Shown here piece after piece: positions 31,860 to 42,299 of a stretch of DNA of 64,000 nt; position 1 is the first letter of the stretch; the number at the start of each line of letters is the position of its first letter. The stretch is from Elymus sibiricus (taxonomy: Eukaryota; Streptophyta; Magnoliopsida; Poales; Poaceae), in contig CM077676.1 in assembly GCA_039707655.1 (NCBI GenBank), positions 374,608,114 through 374,672,113 of the forward strand, read 5' to 3'. The position numbers were made by a program, and so were the translations under genes. The notes below the pieces were generated by a model, which saw only the letters and a list, made by a program, of their open reading frames with translations, was not told the DNA's origin and made no database searches.

Positions 31860-32249
31860 AAATGCGTGATGTTCCTGTCATGCGTTCTCCCTGTTCCTGT
31901 ATTTTAGAATCATGTAAATCAAAGAGGCCCCTACAATTTTTGTCAACTTAAACACCTTGCAGAGGGCCCTCTTTTTCTTTATGGTGCTATCGAACAATTT
32001 TTGCTTCTTTGATTGATGGTGCTATTAAACAAATCTGTCCATTAATAAGATAGTAAGCTCCCTATATTTGGAGCCTACTGGTGCGTCGAGGGTGTGGGGG
32101 CGTTATTGGGCCCCTAGGGTGTGTCTCATTGGGCCTGCTGAATTTTTTGGTTTTGAGGTGTTGACTGGTGTTTTTTCTTTTCTTTTCTGTGTTTTTATCG
32201 GTTTGAATAGTTTTTCTTTTGGTTTTATTTTTCCTTTTTCTTTTCCTTT

Positions 32250-34130
32250 TTTCACATTTTAATTCATGAATATTTCTTAAAAGTCGTGAACATTTTTAAA
32301 AACTTTGAACATGTTTTAGAATCCATGAATATTTTTTCGAATTCATGAGTATTTTTAAAGTTGACGAAACTAGCATCCGCCGACAGCCGCTTCCCCGCCG
32401 TCCTCCCCCTCGCCGTCGCCGGGGTGCGCCGCCGGTCAAAGGCCGTGTGGCAGCGGCGGCGGCGGGGCTTCGTCTTCTCCAGGGCGCGGGAGCACCCGTG
32501 GTTGGTTCGTGCGGGAGCCAACTCGTGGTTCGTCCCGCGAGCGGCGTCGGCGGTCGGGAGGTCCTCTCCTCCGGCAGGGCGGCAGATCCGGGGCCCTCAC
32601 GCCCGGATCTGGTGCGGTGGTGGGCGCGCGGCCGTGGGGGCGCGCGGGAGGCTGGTGCGCGGCGAGGATGAGGGTTAACTTGGAGCGTTGCGGGGTGAGC
32701 GCGATGAAGGTGCTCACGACGGATTTGGCACTCGGCCTGTGGCTACTGGCGGCAAGGGGCGGCTTGGGCGCGCGGCTGTGTCGAGGGGGCCGGCGAGGCC
32801 GCTGGTCTTCTCCGGTGGGGTGGCGGCAAGGGACAGCGGCGCAGAGGGGCCCGAACAGCGCAGTTTTGCTGTGCTGGGCGCGCGGCTGCACAAGGGGCTC
32901 GGGCGCCGTGGTTCTGGCGTCGAGCGGAGGCCTAGCTGGACGCGCTGCTTGGACCGGCGGCTAGGGGCGGACTCCCTCGGCCTCTCTGCATCAAGGTCTG
33001 GCGTGGTGGTGGCTCTAGGCAGCGGCCGGCGAGGCATCCCATCCTGCTACGGCGATGGGGATGCAACATTTGACTGTCGGGGTGGTTGATGCGTGGAGGT
33101 GCAGCGAGGGAAGATGGGCTGACGGATTGGCTATCGACCAGAGGATTTCGAGGGCTGGGTGAAAACCCGTTTCTGGCCATGGCCGGAGCCTGTGACGGCG
33201 GCGTCCGTGGACGCCATAACCTTCTTGAAGGCGTCAACGGGATGCTCTCTCTTCCTCTGCGAGGGACAACTCCGGGGGGAACTCCAGACCCGAGGGTCGG
33301 TCGTTGGTGGCATGTTGACGTTTGTTCCCCTCTTGAGGGCATCGATTTTGGAGGTTAATTCGGTTAGAGGGACCAGTGGGTGTGTTGGGAGGTTGGGTGG
33401 TGGAACGCGTTGATGTGGCGTCGAGGCTTCTATGGCAATGATGATGGGGCAAGTGAGGTCGAAGGCGTTGCGGTGGTTGCGGTAGTCGGCTCTTCTCCGA
33501 CGTGTCCATGGGATTACCTCGGTTTGTTTGCTGCAGTGAAGTCGGAGCTGCGGCGGCGGGGCCCCTGTGGTCTTCCACGGCGCCAGCCTGGCATAGTTCT
33601 TCTTTGGACCTTTCCTTCAGAGATCGGAGCTGCGCTGCCCTCGACGCAAGTGGCTGAGTTCTGGCACGGATCTTCATGTGTTTCTGCATGGCCTCTGCGG
33701 TGAGAGTTGGGTCGGTGTTCGTCCACAGTGAAGTCGGAGTCACTTGCTCGGTGATTAGGGACGGCGATGACGCCTGCTAGGAGAGAAGTGATGACGATGA
33801 CGCTGTGTGCTAGCTCGGCGATGCACTCTTTGTAAAGGTGTGTGTGGGATGTCTGTGGGTGCCGCTCAGCGGTTTGTGACGGTTTTCGCCCTGTTCTCCG
33901 TTAATTAACCGGGCAATTCTCTTCTGCTTAATTAATGGATGAAGCAAATCTTTTGCCTCCGTTTCGAAAAAAAAAGTTGACGAATGTTTTAAAGTCTGTG
34001 AAAATTTTAATTTGGTCTAACCTTTTTTCAAATTCGTGAACATTATCCATGAATATTTTTAAAATTCGTGAATATATTTTTAAAATGTGTGTTTTCTTAA
34101 TTTGTAACATTTTTTATCTTCTTTTGATCT
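32250..34130. repeat. AT-rich dispersed repeat with 'attcatgaa/tcgtgaacattttt' words, split by a retroposon
   Basis: The flanks 32255-32356 and 33985-34100 are filled with degenerate words such as TCGTGAACATTTTTAAAA and ATTCATGAATATTTTT. They form one continuous repeat interrupted by the retroposon at 32369-33972. Similar word use recurs at 39730-39860. It is probably part of an unidentified DNA transposon. Confidence 0.5.
32369..33972 (+). mobile_element. 1.6-kb GC-rich non-LTR retroposon with TSD and A tail
   Basis: The insertion is flanked by AAAGTTGACGAA on both sides (32357-32368 and 33973-33984) and ends TTTTGCCTCCGTTTCG plus a run of A, resembling 3' ends of grass LINEs. The 3' part (33830-33960) is AT-richer and ends in TTAATTAATGGATGAAGC. 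The body is GC-rich with overlapping open frames on both strands, none of which resembles reverse transcriptase. I interpret it as a non-autonomous LINE derivative or a retrocopy of a transcript. Confidence 0.7.
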
Positions 34131-34543
34131 AATGAACTTTTCAAATAAAAGATACGATAGCCGGTTTTTTCTGAGCTAACAATGGAGTGAGCGGAGCAGG
34201 CCGAGCTGAGCGAGCGAGATCTTCATGGGCCGGCCCATGTGAATGTTATAGTAGTAGGTACACATTTTCAACGTGGAATAAGAGCTCCAAAGGGGCTCAC
34301 ACAACCACCACCATCCGACACCGAGGTCAAAATGTGTAACGACTGCAAAATGATGCACCTAACAACTCGACTCTCCTCTTATCTTAGAACAAATATTGTG
34401 TTCAACTACAGCCCATCACAATATATGAATGAAAAAAACACACCCCTAGAACATTAAAACTCAAGCCAACGTAGATAAACCAAAATGAAACAATCGATCA
34501 CAATAACCTACACTAAAGAGAAAAGGAATCGAATATCTAGCAA
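34131..34543. other. Unassigned intergenic sequence
   Basis: No coding frame, clear repeat or recognisable element is seen. A palindromic GGGCCGGCCC occurs at 34227. Confidence 0.4.
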
Positions 34544-34755
34544 ACGTCAGATTTTTTGGCATGACAAATCGAACATTTTTCATTGCAAATTATGTTCGCT
34601 GAGAATGGCAAGGTTATTTAGCGAGCATGGCAAATTCATCTCAGTTTATTTTTTGGTCAAAAAATGGCCGTGCTTGCAAACTAAATTTGTCATCACCGTG
34701 CCAATATAAATTGACATGAAAAACGTCAGATTTGCCATGCCTAAAAAACTGACGT
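34544..34755. mobile_element. ~212-bp foldback element (putative MITE)
   Basis: ACGTCAGATTTTTTGGCATG at the left is matched by the inverted GCCATGCCTAAAAAACTGAC…GT at the right (about 24 of 27 positions). The interior has further GGCA/TGCC words. No reliable target-site duplication could be defined, so the class is open. Confidence 0.55.
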
Positions 34756-35381
34756 CGATTTTTTAGTGTTTTCGAAGAAAAGAAAGTTAACCCACGAATT
34801 AAAAAGGCGCGGTGCGTCAACCTTTAGTTTTGATGCAAACTCGATTGTGTAGAAATCGAGTGCCATTGCCACCCATCTCAATTTCCCATCATTATCACAC
34901 GTACATCGACCGTGTTTTGGGGAAAAAAACTCAAAAAAAGACCGTGTTTGTAAAAGAAAAAGAAAAAACAGTCTCCCGCAACAACAGTATTCTAATTTCT
35001 GACCAACCCGGCGAGACCTTACCACTAGCGCCCACCGTGTCTCCGCCGTCGCGGCCGAACGGCCGTACGTATATTCCCGTCGCCGTTCTCCCACGAGACT
35101 GCCGTCAAACCGGTCAGAGCCGCTGTACTGCCACCACCGCTAGTTTCTGACCTGCTTACGGCGACCCCGGCCGCTTCCGCCCGCGGCATGCGAGGGAAGA
35201 GGAAACACATGGGGAGTAGTATGGGGCACGCCACGACGACGACGACGCCGAGGATTCCGAGGAATGGCGCGTTAATAAGTTGCTTCTCACGAGTCACGAT
35301 CCCAAGAACCCAACTCAACTGCTGCTCCCTTCTCTTCCTCTCCTCGTGTGATCAAGCTGCGAGTCTGCGCGTGCTGTGCCA
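34756..35381 (+). promoter_or_regulatory. Upstream region of the F-box gene
   Basis: The AT-rich part to about 34980 changes to GC-rich promoter-like sequence (35000-35200). A pyrimidine-rich leader (CTGCTCCCTTCTCTTCCTCT, 35322) directly precedes the start codon and is typical of a grass 5' UTR. No clear TATA box was chosen. Confidence 0.4.
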
Positions 35382-36794
35382 ATGGCGGTCATGAACGAGC
35401 TCGTCGGCACCATCGGGACGGGGCCGGGCTGGTCGTGGTCGGACCTACCGGGCGACCTCCTCGAGTCCGTCCTCGCTCGCCTCCCCGTGCCGGACCGCTT
35501 CCGCTTCCCCGCCGTATGCACCGCGTGGTGGTCGGTCGCCAGCGCCTTGCAGCCCCGTGCCGTGCCTGTGCCGTCCCCGTGGCTCATGCTCCCCTTTGAC
35601 CCGACCGCGCGTCGGAGGCGCGTTGGTGGCACGTCCTCGGAGGAGGCGCGGTTCTTGAGCCTCTCCGACGGCAGGGTGTACGCCGTCCCGCAGCCGGCCC
35701 CGGCCATATCAGACCGCCTCTGCGTCGGCTCGTCCCCCGACGGGTGGCTCGTCACCGCCGACGCCGCCTCCGAGCTGCACCTCCTCAACCCGCTCAGCGG
35801 CGCCCAGGTGCCGCTCCCGCCGCCCGACACGCTCCCTTTCGTCCACGCTAGCCGCGATGCGGACGGCCGCGTCGTGAGCTACAGCCTCCGGTGCTGCTTC
35901 GCCGACGATGACGGCGACGAGGGTGCGACCGTGATCGTCCCGCCGGAGTCCTTCGCGCCTGACAGGCTCCGGTACGAGCTCTACGAGAAGGCCATACTCG
36001 TGTCCGCCCCGCGGGAGGGGCATGCCGCCGCGTCGGGGTCGGTCCCTTGGGGCGGCTACGCCGTCATGCTCATCTATCAGCCTCTGTCACGCATCGCCAT
36101 TGCCCGAGCCGGCGACACGAGGTGGACTCTGCTCGACACACCCTCGCGCCGCTGGGCGGACGCCGTGCGTGCATCCTCCTCGGTCGGCGCCGGCGGCCGG
36201 CAACTGGTGTACACGATGGACTCCGCCGGGCGCGTCGAGGCATGGGACGTGGACGTCACGGCAGACACGACGCCGACGCGGAAGGCGATCGCACCGTCGT
36301 GCTGCTGCTGCTCGGGGCGCGCGTGCTCCATGTCGGCGGCGTGCAGTAGATACCTCGTGGAGCTCTCGCCGGGGCGCCTGCTCCAGGTCCACCGGGTCAG
36401 AGACTCAGCGCACGCGCGGTACACGTGGGAGCCCCGGCCGGAGCGCGTCGAGTACACGACCGTCGCCGCCGAGTTCTTCGAGCTTATCGGTGGTCGGTGG
36501 GCGCCGGTGGACAGCAGGAACGGCCACGCCGGCATCCTGGCCAATCGCGCGCTGTTCCTGGGGAAGAACGCGTCGCTGTGCGTCCCGGTGGACGACTGCC
36601 CCGAGCTGAAGGGCAACTGCGTCTACTTCACCGACGACGGGCCGTGGTCGCACGACAGGTGCCGCGAGGTGGTGCCGGACGTCGGCCTGCTGGACCTCGC
36701 CGACGGCAGCTACAGGCCGCCGCGAGGCGCGGCGCGCGACCTGTTCTGGAAGTGGCCGCCGCCGGTCTGGGTGTTCCCGTCGTGCGCCGACTGA
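35382..36794 (+). CDS. F-box / DUF295 protein, single exon
   Basis: An uninterrupted 470-codon frame begins at ATG 35382 in good context (GCCAATGG) and ends TGA at 36792-36794. I chose this ATG over the in-frame GTG six bases upstream. Residues about 18-55 (WSDLPGDLLESVLARLPVPD … CTAWWSVA) are an F-box, the part that docks on SKP1 in SCF ubiquitin ligases. The rest matches DUF295-type plant F-box proteins: a beta-rich region with GWLVTADAASELHLLNPLSG, and near the end the hallmark NRALFLGKN and GNCVYFTDD followed by a GLLDLADGS block. A Cys-rich insert (SCCCCSGRAC, near residue 310) is unusual. GC content is very high, as common in single-exon grass genes. These genes form large families in cereals, often pollen- or stress-related; the specific target is unknown. 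No lesion was seen. Confidence 0.88.
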   Translation: MAVMNELVGTIGTGPGWSWSDLPGDLLESVLARLPVPDRFRFPAVCTAWWSVASALQPRAVPVPSPWLMLPFDPTARRRRVGGTSSEEARFLSLSDGRVYAVPQPAPAISDRLCVGSSPDGWLVTADAASELHLLNPLSGAQVPLPPPDTLPFVHASRDADGRVVSYSLRCCFADDDGDEGATVIVPPESFAPDRLRYELYEKAILVSAPREGHAAASGSVPWGGYAVMLIYQPLSRIAIARAGDTRWTLLDTPSRRWADAVRASSSVGAGGRQLVYTMDSAGRVEAWDVDVTADTTPTRKAIAPSCCCCSGRACSMSAACSRYLVELSPGRLLQVHRVRDSAHARYTWEPRPERVEYTTVAAEFFELIGGRWAPVDSRNGHAGILANRALFLGKNASLCVPVDDCPELKGNCVYFTDDGPWSHDRCREVVPDVGLLDLADGSYRPPRGAARDLFWKWPPPVWVFPSCAD

Positions 36795-37240
36795 ATTGAT
36801 CCGTCTGACTCGTGCTTGACTGCTGGCAGTGCCGAGAGAGTGTTGGCCCGTATCAGCACAGAGCATTTGAAATGAAATGTCCCTGTATGGAATTTTGAAA
36901 TTTTAGCAGCATTTAACTTAGTGATAAGTGATTTTTTAGGAAAGGATAAAAGATCATTGTTAAACAAAAGGGAAACGATCCTGTTTGGTCCACCGTCCAC
37001 AATCTTGGGCGGTGGCGCGTGGGACGTCGGATTTGCGTTGATCCGTCGCTCCGCACTGCGCCACCTCGCTTGCTCGCGCAGCTTCCACAAACAGCCACAT
37101 GTGCCGTTGGGGCCACCACACCGCCCCCCTCCTTCTACCTTATCCCTTCACGTGTTTTGACTGCACAGCTGCCTCGCTCTGCGCCGCACTCAACAACTCT
37201 CTCTCTCTCTCTCTATCTTCCTTCCGCGTCTTGACAATCC
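36795..37240. other. 3' flank of the F-box gene and GC-rich spacer
   Basis: The probable 3' UTR contains AATGAAATGTCCC near 36869. Then a sequence with GGTCCACCGTCC and CACCACACCGCCC leads to a (CT)n run (CTCTCTCTCTCTCT, 37197) and the tandem-repeat block beyond. Nothing else is assignable. Confidence 0.4.
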
Positions 37241-37439
37241 ATGCTCAGCGTCTCGCCGGAGATGGCCGCCGGCAACCCCAGGTCAATCTCCCCCGCAGGC
37301 GGCCGCCTGCCGTGAGAGGCACCCATCCCCGTTGCAAGGGATTAGGAGGGCTACTACAAGCCCGGGTCAAACACTCATCGCAGCTCCTCCCCTTCACGGC
37401 TGTGGCAGCGATAGCGGGTAGCGGTACCGTGAGCTGCAG

Positions 37440-38240
37440 CGGTGGTACTGCTACGAGCAGCAGATGCCAACACTGCAACCCAACTATGAGCGGTGCGGCA
37501 TCCACCCGCACTGGGGAGCTGCGACCGGTGGTGCGCGGTGCTACAACCACCGCACGGGGAGCTACGACCGGCGGCAAGAAAAGCTGCGACTCAGTGCCCG
37601 ACGTGCTGGAACTGGTTGTGCGCGGTGCTACGACCGCCTGCACTAGAAGCTGCAACCCCGTGTCTGACTTGCTTGAACCGACGCTGGCGAATGCTGGAAC
37701 GAGGGTGTCCGGCGTGCTGGGAACCGGCGCACGGTATCCGACGTGCTGGAACCGATGGTGCGCAGTGATGCGACCACGTGCACCGGAACCTACACCCCCG
37801 TGTCCGACTTGCTGGAACTGGCGCCGGCGAATGCTGGAACTGGAGCGTCCGACGTACAGGAACCGGTGCCCGGCGTGCTGGAATGGGCGCTCAGCAATGC
37901 TGGAACCAATGCCGACCAGTGCTGCAACGGGGTGCTTGCAAATGGTGACGGGGCAGGACGGCAAACTTCGTGCAGTGCGGGATGTTGGAACCAGTGGCGG
38001 GTTTTGCTGCGACCAGAAATAGTGGAAGCTACGACCGCCGCCGGCGTGGGCTACGATCTCGACGCCCGTCTCTGCCGAATGCTGCAACCGGCGACACCAA
38101 AATATCCAAGCGCTCGGCTACGACGCTGTAACCGGCGGAGCCGAAGCTATGACCAGTGTGAGGGATGCAAGCTGCTAACGGAGGTCGGCGACAGAAGCTG
38201 CAAACCGCCGAAGACGGTGCTGCGACGGCAGACACGGTGA
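37440..38240. repeat. Degenerate GCTGCRACCGG / TGCTGGAACCGG repeat block
   Basis: About 800 bp are built from short degenerate words (GCTACGACCG, GCTGCAACC, TGCTGGAACCGG) at irregular spacing near 30-40 bp. Both strands are open for long stretches (+ 37099-38022; - 38087-37245), so the ORFs are by-products of repeat composition. On the minus strand a TATAAAAAACCTCC motif (about 38390-38377) and pyrimidine-rich DNA precede the block, so transcription from that side is possible. Confidence 0.6.
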
Positions 38241-38733
38241 GATGGGGCGGCGATGTTCTGACCTGCGGGGCGTCTTCCTTGACGGCGCCGACTCATGGCG
38301 GTGGGATGCGGGCGCCAATTTTCTCTCGAGCTCCATTTTGGTTGACGACCTACGTGGGGGAGATGGAGGAGCGTGGAGGTTTTTTATAGGTGCGCCAGGG
38401 GGTATGATGGGTGACTAGGACAAAGAAAAGGGCGAGAACCAACGGTTGACGTCTACGTAATCGAGCGGTAGGGGAGGTGACCAATCTAGTTAGAGGCCGG
38501 TTGATCGGCACAGAGTAGCCCCCTTAACGAAAAGGAAGGGAAACAATTTTTTGAGATACGGAAAGAAAACAAATGGGGATCAACATTGTTTAAGCCATGC
38601 GCCTGTGATGCACACATCCATACTACATCGTCGGCTCCACTACGTCAATAGCAGGCTCTTCAACCCATTAAATTAAAGAATAGAAAAGAAGCACATTAAA
38701 GTTAAAAAAACAATTGATGTGGCTTCTCTCATT
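38241..38733. other. Spacer with possible minus-strand promoter
   Basis: No coding frame is seen. The minus-strand TATAAAAAACCTCC (about 38390-38377) could serve the repeat block on its left. The remainder shows nothing assignable. Confidence 0.3.
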
Positions 38734-38880
38734 AGAGCAAGTACAATAGTTGGCTTATAGCCCGCCTACATGATATTTTTGCCTATACGGAGGAGAGAGA
38801 CATGAAAAAATGGTGAAAGTGGGCTCTCAGGCTGGTCATAGTGTGAGTAACCTAGACTAGTAACATGCATATATTACAAG
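38734..38880. mobile_element. Remnants of two MITEs, abutting
   Basis: TTAGAGCAAGTACAATAGTT followed by GGCTTATAGCC (from 38733) is the start of a common Tourist-like MITE. It is cut at about 38840, where GGCTGGTCATAGTGTGAGTA begins a different common MITE that is itself truncated near 38880. Neither has both ends. Confidence 0.5.
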
Positions 38881-40307
38881 TAGCAGGCAGTGTGTCCCGT
38901 GACGGAAACGAGGTTGCAATTGTGGCGCCAGCGACATGAAGGCAGACGGTGGGATCGTGCTGCACACGTTCGAGATGTGCTTCTTAATTAGCTCATGGTC
39001 TTGATTTTTAGGTTTGGATCACGTCACTGTCTCGATCTGGTTGCATTCAATTTTGAAAATTCCAATGGTCTTGAATTTGTTGAAAGAACCACACTCCTTC
39101 GTAGACGTCAGGAGTCCATTGACTTACATATAGCCATGACCTTTTTACTTGAATAATATAACAGAGGCGTGAGACCAGATGAGAGAGGCGTGAGGCCTTC
39201 GTGCATGCCCAACGATGGACATCAAATTTTTGTTTCATGGTAAGTACGACATTCCACTGTATGTTATAACGTGACAATGGCTCAGAGGACATCTGATCTG
39301 CCTTCTTGGCGGTGGCGGCGCACGCCTCCACCCCCTTTATGGCGGTGGCGGACCGGCACAAACACGGGGGGAGGGGATCCAGGCGGAGAGCGGGGTGGTT
39401 GGCAGGGGAATCCTCCTTGACGGTCCGTGAGGAAGTATGGTGTGAAGGAGAGAGGGCGCCATGGCAAAGGTGAGATGAGCGTCATCCGGTTTTAAAGGAG
39501 AGGGTTGCATTCCGTTTTAGCGGGACATCAAACGGAGGGAGCAGCGAGACATTTCTAGACATCAAACGGATGACATACCAGCTACGTCCTACGTGGTGCT
39601 CCCCGCATGGGCATGTGGCTGTCCAGCTGCGCTGCCCATACACTCTCCGAGTGCGCAGCGTGTCCACTTCGCGCGCGGCCGATATGATCGACGATCCTCT
39701 TGGTACACTGAGGCCGTCGGATATGCGACGATCCTCATGTATTTAAAAACGTCTTCACGCATTTTAGAAAAACTCATGCAACTAAAAAAGTGTCCACATA
39801 TTTACAAAACAATGTCCATGTATTTTGAAAGAAAATATTCAAAAAAATAGTATTATTTTATTTGAATAAATATCATGCATTTTAAAATGTTATCGTGTAA
39901 TTTACAACAAAAATTACATATTATTTAAGAAGTAAATTTTTTTTTAAAAAGGAAAGAAAATAGGGAATATAGAAATAGGAAAAAACAAATAAAGAATAAA
40001 AAGATAAAGAAAAGGGAAAGGATAACCGGAAAATAGAATTGAAGAAAAATGAAAACCTAGCAAAAAAAGTATGAAAAATGAAAACCCATGTCGGCCCAAT
40101 GACACGCGCGTACGGCCGATATGTAGTTTCATAAGAAGCGGCCCATAATGTTTGCAGGGTGTTCCCCACCCCTTGTGGGCCGTTTGAGGGGTTTTCTCCT
40201 GCGCCTTGGTCCACATGATGTTCCTTTTGTTCGGCCCAAATTGCACAACAATTGTGACTAGCATATGCATTTTGTGCTGCTAAAATATGAGGTCATCTAG
40301 GACCTAC
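38881..40307. other. Unassigned repeats and spacer
   Basis: A minus-strand frame at 39047-39361 is not recognised. A block at 39480-39575 has an inverted GTCATCCG…CGGATGAC pair with CATCAAACGGA twice. AT-rich sequence at 39730-40075 resembles the repeat at 32250-34130. GGCCC-rich text near 40090-40240 resembles transposon ends, but no termini could be paired. Confidence 0.35.
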
Positions 40308-40320
40308 GAAACATGTATTC

Positions 40321-40923
40321 TTTTTTTTGGCGAAAATGATCCAAATCTATTATTAAAGTTCAGCGAAAGTACAAAGCATCTCGAACATAATAAAAATTAC
40401 ATTGAGATTCCAAGTCCCCCAAACAACTACTACTGCCGCCAGAACGAGCCGCCGACGCGCCGCTATCGCCGCTCCCCTACCGGAGTCGGCTTGACCTTGT
40501 CGATGACAGCCGGAAAGTCTTCGTGCACATGCCCCTAAGGGCCAGCGCCCTGGAGCCGGGAACCCTTGCATAGATCTGAAGCACCTGACACCAAATCTCG
40601 CCACAAGACGAGAAACCCTAACCTTACTGCCCCAAAGAGACGGCAAGAATCTATGCCGGAGCTCCGTCGACTATGTCCAGACGGACAAACTCGAGGAGGA
40701 TCGAAGTCCGGAAGACAAACTCGAAGAAGTAGCGCCGCCATCCGCCCGAGCACCGCACCCGCAAGGACTAAAAGACCCTAACCTAAACTACTAACCGGAG
40801 TGGAGACACCGGGATTCCCCTCCCCACCACCGGCCGCCCGAGCGGCAGGCAGAGGGGAGGCGAATCTACGAGCTCACCGGTGAAGTTTGGAGGGGAGAGT
40901 TTGCCGTAGCCGCCTAGGGTTAT
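40321..40923 (-). mobile_element. 603-bp non-LTR retroposon, reverse orientation
   Basis: It is flanked by GAAACATGTATTC at both sides (40308-40320 and 40924-40936, 13 bp). The left end is T8-GGCG, the complement of an A tail. Read on the minus strand it starts CCCTAGGCGGCTACGG, is GC-rich, and ends GGATCATTTTCGCC plus A8, like a 5'-leader/3'-end LINE derivative. No reverse transcriptase remains. It is a non-autonomous, relatively recent insertion because the TSD is intact. Confidence 0.85.
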
Positions 40924-41589
40924 GAAACATGTATTCATTGTCAATCATCGTCACATCGGTTGGTCATGCAGTGTTGGCGTGAGACATGTGAGAAATAATG
41001 TAGATCTGGCTCACGGATCTATAACTCTTCCCTTGTGATGGCTTCTTCTTCAAGGGGTTGGCCTGACAGGACCACTTCCTTGATGATTTCCCGTTCGTGA
41101 TCAACAACGCACTAGTGGAAAAAGTGCTAGACACAACTTTCTTTGGTGGCGCGCCATTTTCCATCAACGCCAACACTATTTTTTTTCAAATAGTGCTGGC
41201 GTAGGCTAAATTCGTATGCCATCGCTATGAGCATATTGCTGGCATAGGAATTTTATGAGACGCCACTTGTACGTGGGTCCCAACATCCTCGCCATCCGAG
41301 GAATATTGCTAACGTAGAAAAAATATCGACGCCAACACTATTTACTATTCTTGTGGCGTCAGATTAGATCCGACGCCACCAGTATATGTTGTGGGGTCCA
41401 CAATCAGTTCACTGATATTGTGCTGGCGTTCCAAGCGGTCGCACGCCATATAAATATATATATACGTCTATTCTGTCAATATTGGCAAAATAGTTATTCT
41501 GCCCACACTTCTGAACTGCATGCTCAACGCGAGGTCACTGCACTTTCTGAAGCAAAGGTACTTGCAATATAGAGACTAATGAACTCCGC

Positions 41590-42290
41590 GTCGTAAAAAA
41601 CTGCACGTGGTGTTTTTTGGTACTGTTTTCGAGCCAGTTTTTAAACCGTTTGTCGGAATAAGGCGTGTAATATATCGTTGGAAAGCTATGGATTAGGCGC
41701 AACTTCTCCATGTTGAACACATTTCGAGATTCCTCGCGGTTTAAGAGCAGTTTCGAAAACGGTGGGCGCCCGACGAGTGGCAGCGAGCGTATTTTTGCAT
41801 TTTTTTCGCAAACCGCTTGTCGGAATGATGCAAATGATACACCGTTGGAAGGATATCGTCGAGGCGCAACTTTTTCATATATATTTCTTTCTCTAATTCC
41901 TTACGGTTTAAGAGCAGTTTCAAATTTACTAAATCGTGGAATTCTGTTTTTCAAATTTTTGCAATTTTCCGGTACTGTTTTCGCTCCAGTTTTTTAACCG
42001 TTTGTCGAAACGAGGCGTGTGATACACCATTGGAAAGCTACGGATGAGGCGCAACTTTCATATGTAGAAATTATTTTGAGATTCCTTACAGTTTTAAATT
42101 AATTTTGAAAATGGTGCGGCGGACGACGAGTGGCAGCAGCCGTTTTTTGTGAATTTTTACAAACCGTTGGTCGGAATGATTCAAATGATACGCCATTGGA
42201 AAGATATCGACAAGGCGCAACTTTTTCATGTAGAACACTCTCTCTAATTCCTTACGGTCTAAGAGCAGTTTTGAAATTACCGAAATGCGG
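41590..42290 (+). repeat. Degenerate ~180-bp tandem repeat
   Basis: Blocks with CCGTTTGTCGGAAT, GATACACCRTTGGAAAG, GGCGCAACTTTTTCAT and TAAGAGCAGTTT recur at about 41635, 41812, 41997 and 42160. The copies are roughly 75-85% alike by eye. No coding function is seen. Confidence 0.75.
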
Positions 42291-42299
42291 ACACTCTGT

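Noticed and set aside
32436..33743. Several overlapping 100-170 codon ORFs on both strands
   Set aside because: They lie inside a GC-rich retroposon delimited by a TSD and A tail. None resembles a known protein.
35376..35381. GTG start two codons upstream for the F-box gene
   Set aside because: A good-context ATG lies at 35382. Plant nuclear genes rarely initiate at GTG.
35709..36616. Long frames antisense to and overlapping the F-box gene
   Set aside because: They are shadows of a very GC-rich coding sequence. The sense frame has clear F-box and DUF295 motifs.
37245..38087. 280-codon minus-strand ORF and the overlapping 307-codon plus-strand ORF
   Set aside because: Both arise from the same short degenerate repeat. 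Amino acid patterns are repeat translations with no family likeness.
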